In this document: positions 16,601 to 24,692 of the stretch, piece after piece | Layout: every line of letters begins with the position of its first letter | How positions within the stretch are numbered: the first letter of the stretch is position 1 | Assembly (NCBI GenBank): GCA_002343775.1 | Contig: DDSH01000004.1 | Coordinates: 76,326-140,325, forward strand | DNA: 64,000 bases | Direction of reading: 5' to 3' | Origin: Anaerolineales bacterium UBA2395 | GTDB taxonomy: Bacteria > Chloroflexota > Anaerolineae > Anaerolineales > Villigracilaceae | Notes under the pieces: model-generated | Database searches by the model: none | What the model was told of the DNA's origin: nothing | The model's input: only the letters and a program-made list of their open reading frames with translations | Made by a program: the position numbers and the translations under genes

Positions 16601-19600
16601 TTATGAATGAATTAATTTTCTATACAAATCCTGCGTTTCTTGCGAAGGCAGGACATCAAGTTCCTCCTTCAAGGTCTGCTGGCAACGCTGGTATGTGCGG
16701 GCAAGTTGACCCCGATCTCCGAGGGCGTTAAAGGCTTGCATTAAGTGGCGATAGGCGCGTTCCCAGCAATTATCCTTCGCGAGGATGCGCTGACCAAGGT
16801 CTATGGCTTCTGTAAATCGGGCAGTTTGCACGTACAACTCGCAGAGTTTATCTGCCGCTTCAAGGAAGAGCGTTGCCAAACGTTCGCGTTCTTCCGCCGC
16901 CCAGGATTCATATAACGCATCTGGCAAATACTCACCGCGATACAAGGCTACGGCTTCTTCAAGCATCTGCATTGAATGCGAAACGGGTTTGAGTCCCTCT
17001 CGGGTAAGACGAGCGAAATGGTCAGAGTCCAGCCAGAGGTCTGCGTTGAGGCGAAGGGTGTAGGTCGTGCCGTCGCGCACAATGAACGCCGAGTCGCTGC
17101 CCGCATCCCGCTCCGGCTCCAGTACCTGATAGAGCGTGTTCAATGTGATCTTGAAATTCCGCTGCGCGGTTGCAAGGTCGGCTTCTGGCCAGAGGTGTTC
17201 GCAGATCTGGTCACGGTCGAGCGGAGATTGGCGGTATGTGATGAGCAGTTGAAACAGCTGACGGGACTTTTCGCGCCGCCAGCCGTTCGAGGGAATCAGC
17301 TCGCTTCCTCTCTTGACCTGAAAGTTACCCAGCGTTTCGACAGCGAGTCGAAAGCCGGGGTGACTTTGCACACGGTCCAATCTCAGCGCCTCCAGCAAAC
17401 GCAATGCATATGCGCCCTCCATATTGCGGTCGCGCGCGAGCACAAGCAGCGGCGTAAAGATGCGTTCATCTGGCGCACCGAGATGCGAAACACTGGTGAA
17501 GAGAAATCCGTAATCATTTTCACGGCAGGTTGCGAGGGCTTCCGTTAATGTCCGCCCGAGACGATCCATCTGTCTTTGCTTATACCAGCCATAACACAAC
17601 CATAACCGCGCAGCGGTCTTCCCGAACGGGTCACTACACTCTTGAAAACCCAATACAGCACGGTTGAGCCATTCCTCGGCGGCTTCATAACGAGATGCCA
17701 GCATCAGGCTTGCGCCCATCGTCAGGCGTGTGAGCGAAGCGATCCATTCATCTCCCGCCTGGCTCGCAATTTCGATGGCTTGTTGCGCATGTGTCTGCGC
17801 AAGCGTCAGGTCGCCCTGATACCCGCTGACCCGGCACAACCCCCAATTGGCTTCAACAAGCAAACGCGGGACGTTGACAGCGCGGCTGATCTCAATTGCC
17901 TTCTCAAATTGTTTGCGAGCCAGCGCATAGTTGGGTTGCGCCAAAAGCATGAGCGCATGTCCCTGCCGCATATGACCAACAGCGGTGACGAACGGCGATT
18001 TCAACTCATCGCCACGCCGCGTGCCCTCTAATGCAGATTGATTCGCCAGTTCGCCAAGTCCTTGATAGGAGTAGATCAACGAAAGCAGGAGGTAGGTTTC
18101 GCGATGCGCGCGCGGCATTTGAACCGGATTCTGTTTTTCGGCTTCGGCTTGCTCTTCGAGCCCGCGACGGGCTTCGTTGAGCCTGCCGGTGCGAAGCCAA
18201 ACGCGGAACTGAAGTTGACCATCGGATGGACCTTCAAGACGTAATTCCTCGGCGCGTTGACGAAGCCGCTCCGCTTCTTCCACATGCCCGGAGTTAAGTT
18301 TGTTTTCTGCGAGCAACTCGAACAACCGAACCTGAGCCTCGCGGTCTTCGAAACCGTCGGTGAGGCGGATGGCTTCTTCGAGCAGTTTTTCGGCTTGCGA
18401 CGGATTAACCGTATCGAGGTACACGCGCGACTGCCCGCGCAGGGAGCGGGCAATACCGTCGAGTTGCCCACGCTGACGCCAGACCGTTTCGGCTTGGCGA
18501 TACCAGCCCAATGACTCATCGAAGCGCGAGTGCAGGCGCGCCAACTCTCCCAGCGTGAACAAAAGCATGGGGTGTTGATTCAGGCTGAGGGGCGGCAGCG
18601 AAGCGATGTAACTTGCAAGCGTATCGAAGCGTCCGCCGGAGAGCAAGGTTTGGGAATAGGTGTCGAGCAGATACGCCATATCATCCCAAGCTTTGGCTTC
18701 GAGCAGATGATAAACTGCAGATTCGGGATTCTTGTGCGAAAGGTAATAATCGGCGGCGGCACGATTCCATTGCACGCGCTGTTCGGCTGCGCATTGCTGA
18801 CGCAGGAAATTATGGAAAATGTGATGATAGCGCAGTGTGCCTTCGGCAGTTTCTACAACAAAAAGGTCCTGTCGGCGGAGGTATGCCAGCATCGAAGCGG
18901 AGTCACTGGCGGGGCTGCCCATTGCCCGGCGGAGCGCATCGCAGGCTTCGGGGTTGAGATCGCGCAGTGTGGAGGTGACCAGCAAAAATTCGCGGATGTC
19001 GGCGGGATGACGCGAGAAAACTTCCTGCGCCAAAACATCGAACAGCGATTCAAGCGAATCCGCCTGCCAATGCAATGGGAATTCAAGGGAAGAGGATGTT
19101 TGGCTGCGGATGCTTTGCCAGATGAGTTGCAGCGCGATCGCCCAACCTTCGGTATACGTTAGCAGCGAAGCGACTTCTTCGTTGGTAAGGTCGAGGCGAT
19201 ATTGATTCGAGAAAAGTGAGGAGATTTCCTGCGCGGTAAATGTGAGGGTTTGCTGGTCGAGCGTCAGCACTTCGCCCTTGGAACGCCAGCGTGAAAGGTG
19301 TGGAAGTGTCAGGTCGGGGCGCCCCGCCAACAATGTGTGGATGTTGGCAGGCGCGCGCCCAATGAAACGGTCCAGAATATGCGGGACTTCGCCGCCTTCA
19401 AGGACAATGTGAACATCATCGAAAACGAAAAGGATCTGTTCTTCGGAATGCCGACTTAAAACGTTGATGAATTGGTCGAGAATCCCCTGCCACGGCAGGA
19501 TGCCCTGCGCTCCATCCCACGCTTCGAGATAGGAGATCGGCAGGTCGGTAATCGCAGGCAAAGCCTCCCTTGTCGCATGAAAAAGATGGAGGAGGAAAAC

Positions 19601-19831
19601 CAGCGGATCGCCATCTTCCTCACTAACCTGATACCAGATAAGAGGCTGGGTTTCGGCGGCAAATTCAGCCAGCGCGGTGCTTTTGCCATACCCTGCCCCC
19701 GCCAAAAGGATGGTCAGGCGGTAGTCGAATGCGCCGCGCAGTTGTTCGCTGACGCGCGGACGGGACATGGTTCGCGCGTTACGGGGCGGCGGGATGATCT
19801 TGGTGCGTAAAATCGAAGAGAATTGATTCAT
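16601..19831 (-). CDS. large MalT/SARP-type transcriptional regulator (STAND ATPase, TPR array, winged helix and BTAD domain)
   Basis: 1076 residues from the ATG at 19831. Residues 40-60 hold a Walker A (GAGYGKS), and FVFDDVH near 150 is Walker B: a MalT-like STAND ATPase that switches with a ligand. Residues of about 330-800 are helical repeats (TPR-like). The C-terminal 240 residues are an OmpR/SARP-type winged helix (REKSRQLFQLLITYRQ, DRDQICEHLWPE) followed by a bacterial transcriptional activator domain (EEAVALYRGEYLPD, WERAYRHLMQAFNALGDR). This arrangement replaces the LuxR helix of MalT. It lies upstream of the acyl-CoA cluster on the same strand but ends in its own terminator. Its inducer and targets are unknown. 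Confidence 0.88.
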   Translation of the reverse strand: MNQFSSILRTKIIPPPRNARTMSRPRVSEQLRGAFDYRLTILLAGAGYGKSTALAEFAAETQPLIWYQVSEEDGDPLVFLLHLFHATREALPAITDLPISYLEAWDGAQGILPWQGILDQFINVLSRHSEEQILFVFDDVHIVLEGGEVPHILDRFIGRAPANIHTLLAGRPDLTLPHLSRWRSKGEVLTLDQQTLTFTAQEISSLFSNQYRLDLTNEEVASLLTYTEGWAIALQLIWQSIRSQTSSSLEFPLHWQADSLESLFDVLAQEVFSRHPADIREFLLVTSTLRDLNPEACDALRRAMGSPASDSASMLAYLRRQDLFVVETAEGTLRYHHIFHNFLRQQCAAEQRVQWNRAAADYYLSHKNPESAVYHLLEAKAWDDMAYLLDTYSQTLLSGGRFDTLASYIASLPPLSLNQHPMLLFTLGELARLHSRFDESLGWYRQAETVWRQRGQLDGIARSLRGQSRVYLDTVNPSQAEKLLEEAIRLTDGFEDREAQVRLFELLAENKLNSGHVEEAERLRQRAEELRLEGPSDGQLQFRVWLRTGRLNEARRGLEEQAEAEKQNPVQMPRAHRETYLLLSLIYSYQGLGELANQSALEGTRRGDELKSPFVTAVGHMRQGHALMLLAQPNYALARKQFEKAIEISRAVNVPRLLVEANWGLCRVSGYQGDLTLAQTHAQQAIEIASQAGDEWIASLTRLTMGASLMLASRYEAAEEWLNRAVLGFQECSDPFGKTAARLWLCYGWYKQRQMDRLGRTLTEALATCRENDYGFLFTSVSHLGAPDERIFTPLLVLARDRNMEGAYALRLLEALRLDRVQSHPGFRLAVETLGNFQVKRGSELIPSNGWRREKSRQLFQLLITYRQSPLDRDQICEHLWPEADLATAQRNFKITLNTLYQVLEPERDAGSDSAFIVRDGTTYTLRLNADLWLDSDHFARLTREGLKPVSHSMQMLEEAVALYRGEYLPDALYESWAAEERERLATLFLEAADKLCELYVQTARFTEAIDLGQRILAKDNCWERAYRHLMQAFNALGDRGQLARTYQRCQQTLKEELDVLPSQETQDLYRKLIHS

Positions 19832-19860
19832 GAGACGGGTGGATTCTACCGCAATCCATG

Positions 19861-19891
19861 AAACCAAAACGCCCTGAGAGAACTCAAGGCG
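19861..19891. terminator. rho-independent terminator after tRNA-Gln
   Basis: On the minus strand CGCCTTGAG, loop TTCT, CTCAGGGCG with one wobble pair, then TTTTGG. It ends the tRNA transcript just before the regulator gene. The plus strand also has a T-tract on the other side. Confidence 0.8.
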
Positions 19892-19900
19892 TTTTTCAGC

Positions 19901-19970
19901 TGGGGATCAAGGATTTGAACCTCAAATTTCGCGTCCAGAGCGCGACGTGATGCCATTTCACCAATCCCCA
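19901..19970 (-). tRNA. tRNA-Gln (anticodon CUG)
   Basis: The minus strand folds as a 70-base cloverleaf: acceptor TGGGGAT/ATCCCCA, D-arm GTG-loop-CAC with GG in the loop, anticodon stem TCGCG/CGCGA with loop CTCTGGA (anticodon CTG), four-base variable loop, and T-arm with loop TTCAAAT. The U1-A72 closing pair and G-rich acceptor are typical of tRNA-Gln. The 3' CCA is not encoded (AGCT follows). It is 600 bases from the glutaminyl-tRNA synthetase gene, on the opposite strand. Confidence 0.95.
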
Positions 19971-20058
19971 ATTTTTCAGGCTCTTGAGAGCCTTATCCAG
20001 CGGGCGGTATTTTATCACGCTCACCCGCCTAACGCAAGTGAGATTTTATACGGGCGGG

Positions 20059-20397
20059 TTACTTTCCGTTTCGGGCAGAGCGGCGGGTGCTTTCTTCCAT
20101 GTCCAGCAGAATGAGAAGGGCATGTTCCACGAACTTCAAGCCGAAGAAGTAGATCACGCCCGGTATGGGCTGGGTCAGATAGGGATTAAAAAAGCTAAGC
20201 AGGTCGAAAATGGACATGCCCTTTTGGTAGTAGATTCCCGAGGCAAATTGCTGAATGAAGATAATGAACATGACCGAACTGGTGAAGAGGTGAATTCCCA
20301 GCACCACCCAAGAGAGAATCCCCGACCAGCGGGCGATCTTCAACACCGAGTCTTTGCTGAAAAAAGTGCCGTAGAAGCGTTCGCGTTTTTCTTCCAT
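20059..20397 (-). CDS. small membrane protein of unknown function
   Basis: 112 residues from the ATG at 20397 with a GGAGAG site; the longer upstream frame overlaps the glnS promoter and start and is rejected. Two or three hydrophobic segments (GILSWVVLGIHLFTSSVMFIIF, IPGVIYFFGLKFVEHALLILL) separate charged ends: MEEKRERFYG at the start and MEESTRRSARNGK at the end. It lies divergent from glnS. No known family is recognised. Confidence 0.7.
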   Translation of the reverse strand: MEEKRERFYGTFFSKDSVLKIARWSGILSWVVLGIHLFTSSVMFIIFIQQFASGIYYQKGMSIFDLLSFFNPYLTQPIPGVIYFFGLKFVEHALLILLDMEESTRRSARNGK

Positions 20398-20451
20398 AAG
20401 TACTCTCCAGATTGACAGAATTTCGCGGAAACGAGCTTGATTATTATACTT

Positions 20452-20460
20452 TGTTATAAT
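20452..20460 (+). promoter_or_regulatory. extended -10 promoter upstream of glnS
   Basis: TGTTATAAT, an extended -10 of the TGnTATAAT kind, without a good -35. Transcription would start near 20467 and give a 110-base leader before glnS containing a small hairpin (GCGGATCTTGATCCGC). Confidence 0.6.
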
Positions 20461-20576
20461 GGACACAAATACGACGCTCCCAGTGTGGATTAAGTTCCTG
20501 AAACGCTGGCAGGCATCAGTCAAAAAAGAGGCGGATCTTGATCCGCAGAAATCCACGTTGAAGGTTAAGTCAAACC

Positions 20577-22262
<1,686 letters not shown>

Positions 22263-22264
22263 CG

Positions 22265-22299
22265 AAGAACTCCCCTTTTGCAAGGGGAGTTCTTTTTGA
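22265..22299 (+). terminator. rho-independent terminator of glnS
   Basis: AAGAACTCCCC (22265-22275), eight-base loop, GGGGAGTTCTT (22284-22294), followed by a T-tract. It starts three bases after the glnS stop. Confidence 0.92.
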
Positions 22300-22413
22300 A
22301 CCTACTTCCACATTGACAGTTCGCATTCACGGTATTGCTTTTGCAATTGGCGGCATTGTATTGCGGTGTCTACTTCGCCTCAATTATCGTCCCAGCCGCG
22401 TACGTTGCAATAG

Positions 22414-22422
22414 TGCTATAAT
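22414..22422 (+). promoter_or_regulatory. extended -10 promoter of the 71-residue protein gene
   Basis: TGCTATAAT (extended -10), 24 bases before the ATG at 22447. The predicted leader of about 18 bases carries the AAGGAG site. No good -35 at the usual distance. Confidence 0.65.
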
Positions 22423-22446
22423 CCTAATCAGGACAAGGAGTTACCC

Positions 22447-22662
22447 ATGAGCGAAGAAAAACGAAAAACATTGCGAGACAAACTTCCGCCTGAGGCGTTG
22501 GAACACATGAAGGCTGCCCGTGCTGAGATACGCAAGAGCATGGAGACCATCCTTCCGCCCGGTTTTTTGGAGCACCGCCGCGCCGCGCGTAAGGAAATGC
22601 TTCTTGCTTTTCGCAGCCTGATCGATGCCGCAATCAAAAAGACCGAAGAAAAATCTTCATAA
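22447..22662 (+). CDS. small charged helical protein with an internal duplication
   Basis: 71 residues, rich in Lys, Arg, Glu and Ala. Two halves look like copies: LPPEALEHMKAARAEIRKSM (about 13-32) and LPPGFLEHRRAARKEMLLAF (about 36-55), a 23-residue period. Both are predicted amphipathic helices beginning with a Leu-Pro-Pro cap. There is a strong AAGGAG site, an extended -10 promoter and a terminator, so it is a one-gene transcript. Function is unknown; such basic helix pairs occur in small nucleic-acid- or ribosome-associated proteins, but that is only a guess. Confidence 0.7.
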   Translation: MSEEKRKTLRDKLPPEALEHMKAARAEIRKSMETILPPGFLEHRRAARKEMLLAFRSLIDAAIKKTEEKSS

Positions 22663-22668
22663 AAACAG

Positions 22669-22697
22669 AACTCCCAGTCAACCGGCTGGGAGTTTTT
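22669..22697. terminator. bidirectional rho-independent terminator
   Basis: AACTCCCAG (22669-22677) and CTGGGAGTT (22686-22694), then TTT; preceded by AAAAAC on the left. Shared by the small gene ending at 22662 and the UbiB-like gene ending at 22702 on the other strand. Confidence 0.85.
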
Positions 22698-22701
22698 GAT
22701 T

Positions 22702-24390
22702 CTACCGAAATGGACGTTTTCCGCGCACGAGGAAAAGCGTGTAAAACAAGGCAACTCCCGCCCCGCCGAATAAGCCTTGCCCAAGCATCGTATGAGCATC
22801 GTACAAGATCGCCCCTGCGACCAATAGACCTAAAAACACAATCCCACCCGTCAGCCGGTTGACAGACCTTTCCAAATAACTGATCTGCAAATTAACCAGC
22901 GGCGCTTCCACGTTCAACTGCCCGCGCTCGATGCGACCGAGCACACGCTCCGTCCTGCCGGGGATGGCGATGAGTGTCTTGAGCAATTCACCCGCTTCAT
23001 TCAAAAACGTATCAAATGTCGAGCCGCCTTCGCCTTCAGTTAGTTTTTTGGCGTAGGGTGCAAGTTGCAACCAAAGATTGAAATTGGCATTCAAGCCAGT
23101 ACACATACCGGATAGAATCCCGATGGTGCGCCCCAGGAGCAAAAGATTTTCAGGGACTTGAAACGGCATGGAGATCATCAATTCGCGGAATTGCAAGCCG
23201 AATTTCATCATGTCACTATGTTGGATGCTGCGTAGTTCGTTCATGCTCTTCCCCCAAAACCGGTCAAAGACTTGCGCGCTGGCTTCTTCCAACAATTTGA
23301 TGTTGGCACTTGGCAATAGAACGCCCAAGGTCTGATACGCCTTGATCAGCCTTGGTGCATCTTGCAAACCCACGGCAATGACCACCTCGCGCAAACCTTC
23401 CACTAATTTATCGGGCATGCGTCCAACCATGCCAAAGTCAATAAACGTCAGGCGGAATTTGGTGAATCCATCTGCATCTTTTTCACCCAACGGCAAGACG
23501 AACAGATTGCCAGGATGTGGGTCAGCATGAAAAAAGCCATCTTCAAAGATCTGCTTCAGGTAGGTTGCCAATAATCTCTCTGCGACTGCCGCACGGCTAA
23601 TACCCGCCTCCGTGATCGCCTCGTAATCGGTGATCTTGATGGAGGTGACATCCTCCAGCGTCAACACGCGACGGGTGGTGCGATTCCAGATCACACGCGG
23701 GACATGAACGCCTCCATCGTCTTTGAAGTTGGTTGCAAACGTCTCAGCATTTTTCCCCTCTGATAAATAATCCAATTCCGCGTTCAGGACGGCGGCAAAT
23801 TCCTCCACAATGGCAGGGACATCTGCCCGGTCACTGACAGGTTTATAGCGCTTGAGCCAGCCGCCTACCACCCGTATCGCGGACATGTCCACTTCCACGA
23901 TCTGCTCGATGTTCGGGCGCAGAATTTTTACGACGACGTTTTCAAATCCCATCGCTTCAGCTTCGCTTGGAAGCAACGTTGCGCGGTGGACTTGTCCCAA
24001 TGAGGCGGCGGCGACGGGGTCTTTCTCAAAGGTAAGAAAAACTTTTTCGATGGCAGAACCAAGTTCGAGTTCGGTCTGGAGGCGGATGGGCTCAAAATCT
24101 ACAGGCGGAACTTCATCCTGCAATCCGGAAAGTTCATCCGTAATCTCGGGCGGTAAAACATCCAAACGGGCAGACAAAAATTGCCCCACTTTGATCATCA
24201 CACCGCCAAGACGAATTGCCAGCGCTCGAAACCGAATGGCAATATTTTGCAGCCGGCGCGGACGGGTATTTTTTGCCCAAGCGCCAAGCCCAATACGCCG
24301 CAGAAAAATATCCCAAAAAATAATGCTCGCCGTAACACGGGCAAAGAACAGAACGATGCGCCAATAACGCACCCGTAAGATCGTTTTCAT
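22702..24390 (-). CDS. UbiB/AarF (ABC1) family atypical protein kinase
   Basis: 562 residues. The family hallmark KxGQ is in VMIKVGQFLSARLDVLP (about residues 65-81), followed by the extended N-terminal helices. AAASLGQVHRATL (about 127-139) is the Ala-rich nucleotide loop, and EDGFFHADPHPGNLF with FIDFGMVGR (about 285-325) form the catalytic and metal loops. Two hydrophobic segments at the C-terminus anchor it in the membrane. Relatives affect isoprenoid quinone synthesis as ATPases or kinases. A GGAGG site precedes the start. Which lipid pathway it serves here cannot be told. Confidence 0.9.
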   Translation of the reverse strand: MKTILRVRYWRIVLFFARVTASIIFWDIFLRRIGLGAWAKNTRPRRLQNIAIRFRALAIRLGGVMIKVGQFLSARLDVLPPEITDELSGLQDEVPPVDFEPIRLQTELELGSAIEKVFLTFEKDPVAAASLGQVHRATLLPSEAEAMGFENVVVKILRPNIEQIVEVDMSAIRVVGGWLKRYKPVSDRADVPAIVEEFAAVLNAELDYLSEGKNAETFATNFKDDGGVHVPRVIWNRTTRRVLTLEDVTSIKITDYEAITEAGISRAAVAERLLATYLKQIFEDGFFHADPHPGNLFVLPLGEKDADGFTKFRLTFIDFGMVGRMPDKLVEGLREVVIAVGLQDAPRLIKAYQTLGVLLPSANIKLLEEASAQVFDRFWGKSMNELRSIQHSDMMKFGLQFRELMISMPFQVPENLLLLGRTIGILSGMCTGLNANFNLWLQLAPYAKKLTEGEGGSTFDTFLNEAGELLKTLIAIPGRTERVLGRIERGQLNVEAPLVNLQISYLERSVNRLTGGIVFLGLLVAGAILYDAHTMLGQGLFGGAGVALFYTLFLVRGKRPFR

Positions 24391-24451
24391 GAAGCCTCCA
24401 TGCGAGGTAATTGTAAAACAAGTCTATAAACTTGTTTTACTCATTTCCCAC

Positions 24452-24479
24452 TTGACAACTCATCGTACTCTCATGTAAA
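24452..24479 (+). promoter_or_regulatory. promoter of the leader peptide-exporter transcript
   Basis: Perfect -35 TTGACA (24452-24457) and -10-like TGTAAA (24474-24479) with 16 bases between. Transcription would start near 24486, 36 bases before the leader-peptide ATG. The 302-base gap 24391-24692 therefore holds a full regulatory leader. Confidence 0.6.
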
Positions 24480-24521
24480 CTGACAACGTAATTAAATCTA
24501 AAAGAAAGGAGCGCACTTCAA

Positions 24522-24593
24522 ATGCTGTTGTCTCGTACTCACAAAACCAACCGAATATTGTACCCACTCGAAGTGCGCCTATTGACCGTTTAG
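24522..24593 (+). CDS. leader peptide of the ABC exporter operon
   Basis: 23 codons, reading MLLSRTHKTNRILYPLEV followed by five more residues. The start ATG has an AGGAG site ten bases upstream, and the frame stops with TAG before the terminator. Codons 11 and 12 are CGA and ATA, both uncommon in the surrounding genes, and could slow ribosomes. The peptide has no family that I recognise. Its position between promoter and attenuator terminator, and the RNA pairing described for 24511-24649, argue that its translation, not the peptide itself, is the signal. Antibiotic-stalled leaders of this sort are known in front of exporters such as Bacillus subtilis bmrCD. Confidence 0.65.
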   Translation: MLLSRTHKTNRILYPLEVRLLTV

Positions 24594-24620
24594 TTACGGC
24601 TTCAATCCCTGTGTCTTTCC

Positions 24621-24649
24621 AAACACGGCGCACCCGCGCCGTGTTTTTT
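24621..24649 (+). terminator. attenuator terminator in front of the ABC exporter operon
   Basis: AACACGGCGC (24622-24631), loop ACCC, GCGCCGTGTT (24636-24645) and T to 24649. It is a strong intrinsic terminator 43 bases before the exporter ATG and 27 bases after the leader-peptide stop. Confidence 0.9.
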
Positions 24650-24666
24650 CTTTAATCCTTAGTGTA

Positions 24667-24687
24667 TCTTTGTGACCCTTTGTGGTG
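24667..24687. repeat. half copy of the CACAAAGGGTCAC repeat family, copy 2
   Basis: ATCTTTGTGACCCTTTGTGGT directly before the start codon of the first exporter gene. It equals the right arm of copies 1 and 3; the left arm is missing here. Confidence 0.7.
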
Positions 24688-24692
24688 AAAAA

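Larger units (their letters stand above)
24511..24649 (+). promoter_or_regulatory. predicted translation-controlled transcription attenuator
   Basis: Four RNA segments fit a classical attenuator. Segment 1, GCGCACTTC (24511-24519), overlaps the leader-peptide ribosome site. Segment 2, GAAGTGCGCC (24570-24579), lies in codons 17-20 of the leader. Segment 3, GGCGCAC (24627-24633), is the left arm of the terminator; segment 4, GCGCCGTG (24636-24643), the right arm. 1 pairs with 2 over nine perfect bases, 2 with 3 over seven, 3 with 4 in the terminator. Pairing 2:3 and 3:4 exclude each other. A ribosome held early in the leader would cover segment 1, free segment 2 and let RNA polymerase read into the exporter genes. 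Confidence 0.7.

Noticed and set aside
19861..19900. Encoded CCA end of tRNA-Gln
   Set aside because: The bases after the acceptor arm on the minus strand are GCTGAAAAA, so CCA must be added after transcription.
20461..20576. T-box-type tRNA-sensing leader before glnS
   Set aside because: No T-box sequence (AGGGTGGNACCGCG type) or terminator/antiterminator pair is present; only a short GCGGATC hairpin.
24391..24692. Metabolite riboswitch in the exporter leader
   Set aside because: No conserved riboswitch core was recognised, whereas a ribosome site, short ORF and pairing segments explain the whole region as an attenuator.
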